In this document: positions 28,617-37,319 of the stretch, in pieces
How the letters are laid out: every line of letters begins with the position of its first letter
How positions within the stretch are numbered: the stretch's first letter is position 1
Assembly: GCF_000807275.1 (NCBI RefSeq)
Contig: NZ_CP009056.1
Coordinates: forward strand, 868,001 to 932,000
Source: Frischella perrara
GTDB lineage: Bacteria > Pseudomonadota > Gammaproteobacteria > Enterobacterales > Orbaceae
Direction of reading: 5' to 3'
Length of the DNA stretch: 64,000 nt
Translations under genes and position numbers: made by a program
Notes under the pieces: generated by a model
Told to the model about the DNA's origin: nothing
Seen by the model: the letters and a program-made list of their open reading frames with translations, nothing else
The model's database searches: none

Positions 28617-28640
28617 AAAAGCCCTTTGGGGCTTTTATTT
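28617..28640 (+). terminator. Terminator after the lipoprotein gene
   Basis: AAAAGCCC (28617-28624) pairs with GGGCTTTT (28629-28636), with T-rich sequence following. Confidence 0.85.
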
Positions 28641-29689
28641 TGTCTATGATTTATATAATGAATTTTTAGATGGATACTTATAAGAGAAGAACAATATACA
28701 TTGTTTATATCTTATAACAGGTCACTATAGAGTAATTCTATAGAGCTACTGAAGACTAACTCGTTTTAGAACAATTCTAAATACATAAGTACCAGTGCTA
28801 ATTATAAACATACTTTATGTTAAAACGTGAATTTGCTCCATATCTATAAATTTATATTATCTTGAAATATGCTAGGTAATTTAGATACAAAAACTAAAGT
28901 TTTGCTAATCTGAGCGTTGTAGGTAAAGATTTTCATAGTTTATACCTAAAGCATCATTAACTTTATTTAAATGATTCGTTGTCAGAATAGACTAAAATGG
29001 ATGGATAGATTATAGAGTAATCATTAATATAATATTATAATAATCAATTAATTACATAACTTATTAACAGGTTTATTAAAAGCTTTTGGGGATTAAATAA
29101 CGTATGAATTTAACCTTATTTAATAATAATCTCTTTTAAATTGATCCTATAATTTTAGATCGAAATAGTACTTTTTTCTTGATTATGTTTTATTAAAGCA
29201 AGATTGCTAAATTCACAATAGTTATACTACACAATAATATCTTTTTGTATTTCGCTTTAAATAGGTTTGTTTGATAGCTCATAACATCATTACCGGTTAA
29301 TTTATAATTGTACATAATAATTTCCCTTTCAATAAATTTTAATTAGTACCACGACATTCACTTATTAAATGGTTTTTAAAATTGTTCAGTGAATTTATTT
29401 ATGCTAATTAAAGTAAAATTTAAAATAACAGCAATTATTGATTAGTTTTTTTATGGTACAGTTTAAACTGTTTATTGTAAAGGGGGATAAGGTCGGGTTA
29501 ACAGTTTTTATTTGTAAAATATTTAGAAATTTGAAATGCTAACTATTTAGATTAATCGGACTTTATCTATTAAATAAGGATTAAATTGTGTCAATTTTAT
29601 GATAAAAATATCATTTAAAATGTTATATCAGAGACTTCCTTTAACTTAAAATAATTATAAAAAGATAAAATCATCGCTGGAGGACAATT
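28641..29689. other. 1 kb gene-free AT-rich stretch in the prophage remnant
   Basis: No frame of useful length or ribosome site is seen on either strand. Small dyads occur: ACAAT/ATTGT (28691-28704), CTATAGA/TCTATAG (28725-28743) and TTTAGAA/TTCTAAA (28765-28781). The right part carries the OL-like operator and promoter described separately. It looks like the eroded left arm of a phage early region. Confidence 0.4.
29453..29505 (-). promoter_or_regulatory. OL-like operator with leftward promoter
   Basis: Operator GTACAGT-TTAA-ACTGTTT at 29456-29473 matches the two sites upstream of the repressor gene. A second half-site (TTAACAGT) lies at 29498-29505. On the minus strand TTTACA (29481-29476), a 17-nt spacer and TACCAT (29458-29453) make a fair promoter whose spacer is filled by the operator. 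Confidence 0.55.
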
Positions 29690-30334
29690 TTATCTTTTAC
29701 GGCGAAATATTCGATGTTCAACCATAGTACCGATAAGTTTGATATCCTGTTTTAGACTACTTAAAGTGGTATAATCAGGATTTAAGGGAACCAGTTCGAA
29801 TTGCATTCTTTCAAAATTATCGTAACCTATTTCACGATATTTTTTGAATGTTGCTTCAGCATCGCCATTGATTGCCACCACAAACTCGCCAGGCATAGGT
29901 TTTACAATTGGATCTACGATAATTATATCCCCTTCTTTAAACTCAGGTTCCATTGAATCGCCCTTTATTTCTAACGCAAATGCTTTTTCTGAAAGTTCTA
30001 ATGAAGTCATAACGTAATCAAATCCTGTTGAATCCTTTATTTCACAGATTTCTCTCCAGATACCTGCCTGAACGTAACTAATGAGTGGTACTTGATGTGA
30101 AATTATTTTGACCATTTCAACATTATTAATTTCTTTTTCTTTCCCACTTAATAGCCATGCCAAATCGCATTTTAAAGCAATAGATAATTCATATAAATTT
30201 CTGGGTTTTTTAGTCTCTCCTGATTCAATAGCTTGATATGACTGCTGTTTAATACCTACTTTTTCTGCAATCTCTTGTTGAGTTAATCCCAGCTCTTCTC
30301 TACGAGCTTTAATTCTTTTACCTAGATTATTCAT
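29690..30334 (-). CDS. CI/LexA-like phage repressor (HTH plus S24 peptidase)
   Basis: A 214-residue repressor. Residues 5-60 form a helix-turn-helix (LGLTQQEIAEKVGIKQQSYQ). The C-terminal S24 domain has a scissile Ala90-Gly91 (YVQAGIW), the serine nucleophile Ser127 in GDSMEPEFKEGD and the lysine Lys164 in ATFKKY. All parts needed for RecA-stimulated self-cleavage are therefore present, so DNA damage should inactivate it. A GGAGAA ribosome site precedes the ATG. Matching operators lie on both sides of the gene, as OL and OR flank lambda cI. It is probably the only fully intact regulator of the dead prophage. Confidence 0.85.
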   Translation of the reverse strand: MNNLGKRIKARREELGLTQQEIAEKVGIKQQSYQAIESGETKKPRNLYELSIALKCDLAWLLSGKEKEINNVEMVKIISHQVPLISYVQAGIWREICEIKDSTGFDYVMTSLELSEKAFALEIKGDSMEPEFKEGDIIIVDPIVKPMPGEFVVAINGDAEATFKKYREIGYDNFERMQFELVPLNPDYTTLSSLKQDIKLIGTMVEHRIFRRKR

Positions 30335-30385
30335 GAATATAGCTTCTCCAATTGGTTGAATTAAATTTAATGGATAAATCTGTAA

Positions 30386-30430
30386 TTGACAAACAGTATA
30401 AACTGTTTAATAATACAGGTAAAACTGTTT
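30386..30430. promoter_or_regulatory. OR-like operator pair with overlapping face-to-face promoters
   Basis: Site 1 AAACAGT-ATAA-ACTGTTT (30391-30408) is a perfect dyad; site 2 ATACAGG-TAAA-ACTGTTT (30413-30430) is imperfect; centres are 22 bp apart. Rightward promoter: TTGACA (30386-30391), 16 nt, TAATAA (30408-30413). Leftward repressor promoter on the minus strand: TTTACC (30423-30418), 17 nt, TATACT (30400-30395). The sites overlap both promoters. Confidence 0.65.
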
Positions 30431-30514
30431 TTCAAAATAGTATTTAAAATTTAAATAATTAAAAATTTGAAAGGCAAAAAATAATTAAAATTATAAATAA
30501 TATGAGAGGAAAAA

Positions 30515-30697
30515 ATGTATAAGATTACAGCACAAGTAAAAAAAGGAATGCAATCATGGGGTACCGTAATATTATATCGTGATTTTGAAATGAACAAAAA
30601 TGATTTAATTAAGTCATTTGAATCGTATGTTATAGATTTTGAAAGAGAAATAAAGGTTGATGTTGAAGTAAAAAATTTTCAGTGCATTAAGATCTGA
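30515..30697 (+). CDS. Small protein in the cro position, unknown function
   Basis: A 60-residue product translated from an ATG preceded by AGAGG. It starts MYKITAQVKKGMQSWGTV, is mixed alpha/beta in appearance and carries no helix-turn-helix that I can recognise. It is the first gene to the right of the rightward promoter that opposes the repressor gene, the position held by cro in lambdoid phages, but sequence gives no support for Cro function. Confidence 0.6.
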   Translation: MYKITAQVKKGMQSWGTVILYRDFEMNKNDLIKSFESYVIDFEREIKVDVEVKNFQCIKI

Positions 30698-30862
30698 TTT
30701 TTATTGGTTATGACCTTAGTTTATAGGAAATAGTGAATGATAATCAAAATAAAATTCTGATGATATTTAGTATTAACAGCCATTTTGTTGGTTAGTTATA
30801 TTGGTCAATTCGAAGTAGCCCATAAATATACATATTTACAGATAATAAGTAATGAGGTAAGA

Positions 30863-31366
30863 ATGTTAGTTAATAAAAATATAAAAACTGCAGTTGAACT
30901 AAAACCTGACTCACCTAACAATGAAAATCTTGACAAGAAATTTAATATCACTGATATTTTAACCATTTGGGGAATATGGGCACGTCAACAGACATTAATG
31001 CATAATAAACCATATATTACAACTTTAGCATGCGATCATAAACCGGAATTAATACTTGATGATTTTGAAATTGTTTTGATCGATTCCTTAATTACAAAAC
31101 TTGGTCGATTAAAATCAATAAAATCGCAAAATGAATATAAAGTCCTTAAATTATTTTATTTTGGTGAACTCATTACTATTCATGATCGATCTGTAATAGC
31201 TCTTCAAACAATCAGTAATATTGCTAATAAAATGCACTGTGATGAAACGAATATTAAAGAAATAAAAAGAAATGCAGAGAATTACGTTATTGGTCTATTG
31301 GCAATGCAAACAATGTTAACGGGTATTGAGTCAGATTTATTTAACCGAATTAACTTAAATAATTAA
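30863..31366 (+). CDS. Phage antiterminator Q-like protein
   Basis: Start chosen at ATG 30863, which has GAGG five bases upstream, giving 167 aa; an earlier TTG at 30785 has no ribosome site. The pattern WGIWARQQ (about residue 36), DDFEIVLIDSLITKLG, EYKVLKLFYFGEL and IANKMHCDETNIKEIKRNAENYVIGLL follows the Q-family antiterminator layout as I remember it (W-x-x-W-x-R, acid-rich ID-x-x-x-x-L, E-Y-x-x-L-x-x-x-Y, C-terminal helix-turn-helix). Such proteins switch on late phage genes. No late genes remain here; the host gene tcyP follows. Family assignment is tentative. Confidence 0.5.
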   Translation: MLVNKNIKTAVELKPDSPNNENLDKKFNITDILTIWGIWARQQTLMHNKPYITTLACDHKPELILDDFEIVLIDSLITKLGRLKSIKSQNEYKVLKLFYFGELITIHDRSVIALQTISNIANKMHCDETNIKEIKRNAENYVIGLLAMQTMLTGIESDLFNRINLNN

Positions 31367-31470
31367 AGTAATATAACCAACATATGATTTAAAAACGACA
31401 CAATTTCCATTTTGGTTATTATTGTTGAATAATTTAGAAGAATAATATTTATAAGCAATCAAATTGAAAT

Positions 31471-31502
31471 TAAAAAAGCCAATATTATTTGAATATTGGC
31501 TT
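31471..31502 (-). terminator. Terminator of tcyP
   Basis: AAGCCAATATT (31477-31487) pairs with AATATTGGCTT (31492-31502); on the minus strand it is followed by a run of T, just after the tcyP stop. Confidence 0.85.
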
Positions 31503-31510
31503 AAAAATGA

Positions 31511-32878
31511 TTAATTTTGTTCAATTTGATTTTTATTTATTTGCTTGAGCAAGTGTGCTGTAACTATACCTGAAGTCATTGTGCCACTAACATTCAATGC
31601 TGTTCTCCCCATATCAATAATGGGTTCAATTGAAATTAAAAGGGCAACAAGTTCAATTGGAAGTCCCATTATAGGTAAAACAATTAAGGCTGCATACGTT
31701 GCGCCACCACCCACGCCAGCAACTCCAATTGAACTAATTGTGACCACAAACACTAATGTAACCAAGAATTGTAAATTTAAGTCAATGCCTATAGTCGGCG
31801 CTATCATCATCGCTAACATGGCTGGGTAAATTCCCGCACAACCATTCTGACCAATGATTGCCCCAAATGATGCTGAAAAACTGGCAATACTGTTTGGTAC
31901 ACCAAAGCGAGTTTCTTGTGTTTGTATATTTAATGGAATTGCTGCCGCACTTGAACGACTTGTAAAAGCAAAAGCCATGATCGTGGTAATTTTTTTGAAA
32001 TAACCAATAAACGATTCACCCACTAGCATGACCAAAACACCATGGATAATAAACATGATTAAAATAGCAATATAGGAAGCAATAATAAACAAACCTAACG
32101 AAAGCATACTCTTGGCATCCGAAGTTGCTGACATTTTCACCATTAGAGCAAATACACCGTAAGGCGTTAATTGAATAACCATGCGAACTAATTTCATGAT
32201 CCATTGTTGTAAAATAATAATACCAGACAAAAGAGTCGCACCTTGTTCTTGGTTATCTTTTAGTAGTTTTAAAGCTGCAATTCCCAAAAAAATTGCAAAA
32301 ATAACTACCCCCATAATGGATGTTGATCTTAAACCGGCTAAATCTTGAAATGGATTACTTGGTAAAAATGAGAGCAGCATTGCTGGAACGCTAAGATTGT
32401 CTAAGGTATTACTCTTAATCTCTTGAAGTTTAATTGCTCTTGCCTGTTCTTGAATTCCAGATGTAAGTTCATTTGCGGATAAGTTAAATGATAAAGAAAC
32501 GATAATGGCCACAATGGCTGCAATTAAAGTTGTTAATAATAACATTGAGATGACAAAGCTACTTATTTTACCTAATGAAGCAGCATCATGAAGTTTAGCT
32601 ACCGCACTTAGAATTGATACAAAGATTAGAGGCATTACTATCATTTGGAGTAATTTTACATAACCATTGCCAACAATATTAAACCACTCGACCGATTGAC
32701 TTATGATTGCAGGGTTATTGGCACTATAAATAATTTGCAAAATAATACCGAATAATAACCCGGCTACTAGTGCAATAAATACTTTCCGAGATAAAGTCCA
32801 AGTTTTGTAATGAAAATGAATATAAATTAATCCTAGTAATAGAATTGAAAAAATACTGACATTTAAAAAAAGTAACAC
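31511..32878 (-). CDS. tcyP: L-cystine:cation symporter TcyP (YdjN)
   Basis: Inner-membrane dicarboxylate/amino-acid:cation symporter family carrier, 455 aa, close along its length to E. coli TcyP. Diagnostic stretches: VEWFNIVGNGYVKLLQMIVMP, FAFTSRSSAAAIPLN (the serine-rich hairpin), ASFGAIIGQNGCAGIYPAML and GVAGVGGGATYAALIVLP. It imports cystine as a sulphur source. The gene is divergent from the amino-acid ABC binding-protein gene. Confidence 0.93.
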   Translation of the reverse strand: MLLFLNVSIFSILLLGLIYIHFHYKTWTLSRKVFIALVAGLLFGIILQIIYSANNPAIISQSVEWFNIVGNGYVKLLQMIVMPLIFVSILSAVAKLHDAASLGKISSFVISMLLLTTLIAAIVAIIVSLSFNLSANELTSGIQEQARAIKLQEIKSNTLDNLSVPAMLLSFLPSNPFQDLAGLRSTSIMGVVIFAIFLGIAALKLLKDNQEQGATLLSGIIILQQWIMKLVRMVIQLTPYGVFALMVKMSATSDAKSMLSLGLFIIASYIAILIMFIIHGVLVMLVGESFIGYFKKITTIMAFAFTSRSSAAAIPLNIQTQETRFGVPNSIASFSASFGAIIGQNGCAGIYPAMLAMMIAPTIGIDLNLQFLVTLVFVVTISSIGVAGVGGGATYAALIVLPIMGLPIELVALLISIEPIIDMGRTALNVSGTMTSGIVTAHLLKQINKNQIEQN

Positions 32879-33136
32879 GGAATATCCTTATTAATTGTTA
32901 ATACCCATAAGTGTAACAAAAGTAATGATATTGATTTATGCTAAAAACGCATAACTTTATGAATAAACGGAATATGCCACTGACAATCATTGATTATTAA
33001 ATATCACTAACTTAGTCAAATTTGTTAATTTAAAAGCGCGTTATAATTTTAAGTTATAAACATGTAATTTTATATTATTTAATATATAGTTAATCACTTG
33101 TTAAGCTGTTACCAACTAAATTAAGAGAATAGATAT

Positions 33137-33976
33137 ATGAAGCTATTATTCAAAAAGATAAAAACAGGATTAATGATATTAACTATTTCACTAGTTGCAA
33201 ATCAGGCTTATGCCGATCGCTTGGATGATATTCAAACGCGTGGTGAAATTAAAATTGCTGTGTTTGATAGCAATCCTCCTTTTGGTTATGTAGATGGTAA
33301 GAGCAAAAAGATCGTTGGTCTTGATGCTGATTATGCAAAGGCTATTGCGGAAGCATTAAATGTTAAATTAAAACTTGTGCCAACTAATCCGGCAAATCGA
33401 ATTCCCTTATTGACTGCGCAAAAAGCTGATTTGATTGTGGCCAATTTTACGGTAACGTCAGAACGAGCAAAAGCCGTTGATTTTAGTCTTCCTTACTTTG
33501 CTACAGGGCAAAAATTTGTTGCAAGAAAAGGCGTATTGAAAACACCTGATGATCTAAAAAAAATGAGGATTGGAGCTGATAAAGGTACTGTCATGGAAAT
33601 AACCCTTCGTGAACAGTATCCGACAGCTAAAGTCATTTCTTATGATGATACTCCTTTTGCCTTTACGGCTTTAAAAAATGGTGTAGTCCAAGCAATTACG
33701 CAAGATGATGCTAAATTAATAGGTTTACTCGCCAATTTACCAACTAAACAGCGTGAAGAATTTGAAATTTCCCCATTTAGTATTACTAAAGAATATCAAG
33801 CAGTAGGTATACCAAAGGGCGAAAAGAGATTACTACAAGAGGTAAATAAAATGCTTCTAAGTCTAGAAGAGAAAGGTGAAGCAGTTAATATTTATAACCG
33901 ATGGTTTGGTCCCGAAACTCCTACAGCTATGCCAAGAGGTGAGTTTAAAATTGGTGAAGTGGAATTTTCAAATTAG
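33137..33976 (+). CDS. Amino-acid ABC transporter periplasmic binding protein
   Basis: SBP family 3 solute-binding protein, 279 aa, with a signal peptide cut after about residue 26 (NQAYA-D). The fold markers are DIQTRGEIKIAVF, FGYVDG, GLDADYAKAIAEAL and DLIVANFTVTSERAKAVDFS. These bind an amino acid in the periplasm and deliver it to the permease pair encoded next. The substrate cannot be fixed from sequence; the neighbouring cystine carrier makes sulphur amino acids a guess, no more. Confidence 0.88.
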   Translation: MKLLFKKIKTGLMILTISLVANQAYADRLDDIQTRGEIKIAVFDSNPPFGYVDGKSKKIVGLDADYAKAIAEALNVKLKLVPTNPANRIPLLTAQKADLIVANFTVTSERAKAVDFSLPYFATGQKFVARKGVLKTPDDLKKMRIGADKGTVMEITLREQYPTAKVISYDDTPFAFTALKNGVVQAITQDDAKLIGLLANLPTKQREEFEISPFSITKEYQAVGIPKGEKRLLQEVNKMLLSLEEKGEAVNIYNRWFGPETPTAMPRGEFKIGEVEFSN

Positions 33977-34011
33977 TAAAATTAATGATACTTCTAAAAA
34001 TAGCATTTTAA

Positions 34012-34034
34012 CGCCACCTAATGTGGCGATTTTT
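34012..34034 (+). terminator. Partial terminator between binding-protein and permease genes
   Basis: CGCCAC (34012-34017) / GTGGCG (34023-34028) followed by ATTTTT. Such hairpins often let the binding protein be made in excess over the membrane parts. Confidence 0.65.
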
Positions 34035-34052
34035 ATTGGGACCATATAAATT

Positions 34053-34802
34053 ATGATTTTTCCAGAAATTTCCGAATATCTCCTTGCTCCACAATATTTG
34101 ATTTGGTTATGGGAGGGATTTGTTGTTACGTTATCGATTTCATTTTCTACCATTATTTTATCAACCTTGTTTGGTTTCCTGCTGGCTATACTATGTCAAA
34201 GTCAATTTGCTATAATTCGCCTTTCTATTCAGGGTTATATTAATCTTTTTCGTTATTCACCTTTATTACCACAATTATTTTTTTGGTATTTTGGTATTGG
34301 TAGTATATTATCATTGGATTTTAAACTTTGGATATATGACGAACCAGCAATAGATTTGGGGCTATTTACTATCAATATGCCCTCATTTGAATTTCTTATC
34401 GGACTCATTGCTTTAACCTGCTACTCATCGGCCTTTATCGCTGAAGAATTTAAAGCGGGTATCAATGGGGTGAGAGCAGGGCAGCTCAATGCTGCTTTTG
34501 CTTTAGGGTTGAATTATTGGCAGAGTTATCGATTTATTATTTTGCCACAAGCTTTTCAAATTGCATTTCCACCACTGATTGGCCAATATATGAATGTAAT
34601 CAAAAACTCTTCGTTAACCATGGCGATAGGGGTATTAGAACTTTCATATATTTCACGTAAGGTAGAAACTGAAACATTAAAAACCTTTCAAGATTTTGCT
34701 ATTGCTACTTTACTTTATATCATTGCTGTCGTCATTGTAGGAACATTAGGCAATATTTATCATCATCGATTATTAATAAAAGGAAATCATCAATGGCGAT
34801 AG
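34053..34802 (+). CDS. Amino-acid ABC transporter permease (HisM/GlnP family), first
   Basis: A 249-residue inner-membrane permease with about five helices. The EAA loop that contacts the ATPase reads EEFKAGINGVRAGQLNAAFALGLN (about residues 129-152, partly listed), followed by FRIILPQAF-type residues. It pairs with the next gene, with which it overlaps by 10 bases, to form the membrane channel. Confidence 0.87.
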   Translation: MIFPEISEYLLAPQYLIWLWEGFVVTLSISFSTIILSTLFGFLLAILCQSQFAIIRLSIQGYINLFRYSPLLPQLFFWYFGIGSILSLDFKLWIYDEPAIDLGLFTINMPSFEFLIGLIALTCYSSAFIAEEFKAGINGVRAGQLNAAFALGLNYWQSYRFIILPQAFQIAFPPLIGQYMNVIKNSSLTMAIGVLELSYISRKVETETLKTFQDFAIATLLYIIAVVIVGTLGNIYHHRLLIKGNHQWR

Positions 34803-35500
34803 ATGAACTTGCAGCAGGATTTGCTGTTATTGTAGATAACTTAGATTATTTATTATGGGGAAACTACCCAGATGAAGCATTAGGCGGAATTGCTTTAACA
34901 TTATTAATGAGTTTGGCTGCAATTGTTGTATCAACAATAATAGGTATCATTACGGGTATAGGTTTGACAATTCTAACCGGGTGGAAACGTCATTTATTAG
35001 TAATAACCCTCGGTTTTTTGCGTGCCATTCCGATTCTAATGTTGATATTTTGGACTTATTTTTTATTACCAGTACTGTTTAAAGTTGATATCCCAGCGAC
35101 CTTTACCGTTATTATGGCTTTAGCATTAGTTGGTGGCGCTTATATTGCCAATGCCGTTTATGCCGGCATGATCGCTATTTCACAAGAACAATGGCAAGCC
35201 GCTTATTCATTAGGTTTTAAACGTTCACAAATCATTGGTTATATCATTTTACCGCAAGCATTAAAAATGATGATGCCCTCAATCGTTAATCAATGGGTTT
35301 CCTTAATTAAAGATAGTTCATTAGCATATATAGTGAGCGTCGCAGAATTCACTTTTTTAGCCACTCAAATTAATAACAGTACCATGATATATCCAACAGA
35401 AATCTTCTTATTTGTATTGATGGTATACGTCATCATCTGTTGGTCATTAGACTTTATGGTAAACCGCTTAAATAAATCAAAAGCGATTAAAAGTAATTAG
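34793..35500 (+). CDS. Amino-acid ABC transporter permease (HisM/GlnP family), second
   Basis: A 235-residue permease with about five helices and the EAA-type loop around MIAISQEQWQAAYSLGFKRS (about residues 123-142), then IILPQALKMMMPS. It overlaps the preceding permease gene. No ATP-binding protein gene follows: the next gene is an unrelated lipoprotein on the other strand. The transporter must use an ATPase encoded elsewhere, or the gene was lost. Confidence 0.87.
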   Translation: MAIDELAAGFAVIVDNLDYLLWGNYPDEALGGIALTLLMSLAAIVVSTIIGIITGIGLTILTGWKRHLLVITLGFLRAIPILMLIFWTYFLLPVLFKVDIPATFTVIMALALVGGAYIANAVYAGMIAISQEQWQAAYSLGFKRSQIIGYIILPQALKMMMPSIVNQWVSLIKDSSLAYIVSVAEFTFLATQINNSTMIYPTEIFLFVLMVYVIICWSLDFMVNRLNKSKAIKSN

Positions 35501-35520
35501 ATAATGATTGATTAGAATCA

Positions 35521-35590
35521 GTTTTCCCTCATTTTGACAATTAATTGAAGAGACTAAAAATCTATTTATTAGTTCAAAATAGAGGGAACA
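35521..35590. repeat. Imperfect inverted repeat between convergent genes
   Basis: GTTTTCCCTCATTTTGA (35521-35537) pairs with the segment 35572-35590 (TTCAAAATAGAGGGAACAC) with one bulge and one mismatch, loop about 35 nt. It probably forms the shared 3' end of the permease and lipoprotein transcripts. Confidence 0.55.
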
Positions 35591-35608
35591 CTTTATTAAT
35601 ACAACTAC

Positions 35609-36040
35609 TTAATATTTGTCATCACAATTTATTTTATGATCGCGATAAATTACAGTGTTATATCCTGCATCAAGATCGCGTTGCTCTATAATTTTACCGT
35701 CACGAATAAAGAACCAATATTTTTTAAATGGTTTATAATAACTTTCATTTTTTATGCCACCAATAATAGCGCAAACCGAATAACCATAGATAACATCTTT
35801 GTCGTCAGGATTTATAACAAGATATTCCTCACGAGGATTACTCATTGATAAATAACTGATCATATTGTGATTATCAAAGTTTTTCTCTCCCCATTTTTTA
35901 ATAATTGCCGGATAGTTGGTCGGATATTTACCGAAATTCGCAGTAGTTAAGTCTGGGCGCCAATTAGGGTCGGTGGGCTTTTGCGAAGAACAAGCAACTA
36001 ATAAAAAAGCAAAACTGATAATTAGGATAACTTTTTTCAT
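35609..36040 (-). CDS. Small putative lipoprotein, unknown function
   Basis: 143 residues with signal peptide and lipobox LVAC (Cys17), followed by SSQKPTDPNWRPDL. The body contains two conserved-looking cysteines (about residues 91 and 139) and many aromatic residues. I do not recognise the family. It is monocistronic, convergent with the permease operon. Gene reality is supported by the strong lipoprotein signal and the AAGGGAATTA ribosome region before the ATG. Confidence 0.75.
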   Translation of the reverse strand: MKKVILIISFAFLLVACSSQKPTDPNWRPDLTTANFGKYPTNYPAIIKKWGEKNFDNHNMISYLSMSNPREEYLVINPDDKDVIYGYSVCAIIGGIKNESYYKPFKKYWFFIRDGKIIEQRDLDAGYNTVIYRDHKINCDDKY

Positions 36041-36260
36041 TCTAGTAATTCCCTTCTTTTTATTAACAAGGACAATAATAATTTAGAATATTGTCCATAG
36101 AAATTTGTTATTTCAAAGTGGATTTCATTTTAGTTAATACTAACGCGGTAGTCTAGGAGTGTCTATTAAAATTGATCATTCATTGCTGTCCAAATAGATA
36201 TTATTTAAAGTGCTTAAATAATATCTATTTGTCGATTTAAAATCATAACGAAATAGATTG

Positions 36261-37103
36261 CTAATGCATTTCTAAAGGGATCTTATGCTTAGGTTCTGGA
36301 AATGATTTATCTAATAGTGCTAAATCTTCACTTGTTAATTTTATATCTAAAGATTTTATATTATCAATTACATGTTCACTAGATGATGCTTTAGGTATTG
36401 CGATAATATCATCAGTTCTAAGTACCCATGCTAAAGCAATTTGTGCCGGTGTAGCATTATGCTTATGTGCTATATCAATTAATGATTGGTGAGAAAGAAT
36501 GCTACCGCGTTCAATCGGTGAATAAGCCATGCAAGGCAATCCTTTTTGACGACACCAAGGTAATAAATCAAATTCAATACCTCGTCTACTTAGGTTGTAT
36601 AAAATTTGATTGGTCATGATTTGATGATGATCAACATAAGATTCTACTTCATTTAAATCCTTGATATCAAAATTACTCACGCCCCAACGTTTAATTTTGC
36701 CTTGTTCAACTAGAGTCTGCATTGCATCAAACGTTTCAGTTAATGGCACAACACCGCGCCAATGCAACAAATACATATCAAGGCAATCAATTTGTAAACG
36801 CTTTAAACTATGATTACAGGCTAATATTGTTTTTTGGAATGAAGCATTAATTGGGAGGACTTTACTGACGATAAAAACCTTATCGCGAATTCCTTTAATA
36901 GCTTTACCAACGACAATTTCAGCTCCACCATTACCATACATTTCAGCAGTATCAATTAGAGTAAGACCATGTTCAATACCAAGTTTTAGTGCAGTGATTT
37001 CCTGTTGTTGTAAGGTTGAGTCTTCACCCATAACCCACGTGCCTTGACCTAAAGCAGGTATTCTAGTGCCATCCGGTAATGTTACACTTTTTTTTAAAAC
37101 CAT
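36261..37103 (-). CDS. yeaE: Aldo/keto reductase YeaE-like
   Basis: NADPH-dependent aldo/keto reductase, 280 aa, single TIM barrel. The catalytic tetrad is visible: Asp and Tyr in LIDTAEMYGNGGAE (about residues 50-63), Lys in VSKVLP (about 80) and His in LLHWRG (about 113). The NADPH loop is near IPKASSSEHV (about 243). It follows E. coli YeaE, which reduces methylglyoxal, closely. With gloB in the same window it may serve methylglyoxal removal. Confidence 0.9.
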   Translation of the reverse strand: MVLKKSVTLPDGTRIPALGQGTWVMGEDSTLQQQEITALKLGIEHGLTLIDTAEMYGNGGAEIVVGKAIKGIRDKVFIVSKVLPINASFQKTILACNHSLKRLQIDCLDMYLLHWRGVVPLTETFDAMQTLVEQGKIKRWGVSNFDIKDLNEVESYVDHHQIMTNQILYNLSRRGIEFDLLPWCRQKGLPCMAYSPIERGSILSHQSLIDIAHKHNATPAQIALAWVLRTDDIIAIPKASSSEHVIDNIKSLDIKLTSEDLALLDKSFPEPKHKIPLEMH

Positions 37104-37319
37104 GGTTTCTCCTTAACTTCACCAAAAAAACAGCAAAGTATTTGATTTATTTAAGATTTTAGTTAAGTATACTTTAAAAATAACCGATGATAAATCTATT
37201 TTATAATAGAATAAAATCTATTAAGAATTTTATATACTTTTCAACTATAAGTTGAGTAAACTTAATCTCCATGATTTTATTTAGTACTAAAAATCAATCA
37301 ATAAGTAATTTACATGGAG

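Noticed and set aside
26830-31510. Second copy of the tRNA-Asp 3' end as right attachment site
   Set aside because: No repeat of the terminal CCGTTCCGCCA or a near match was found by eye up to tcyP.
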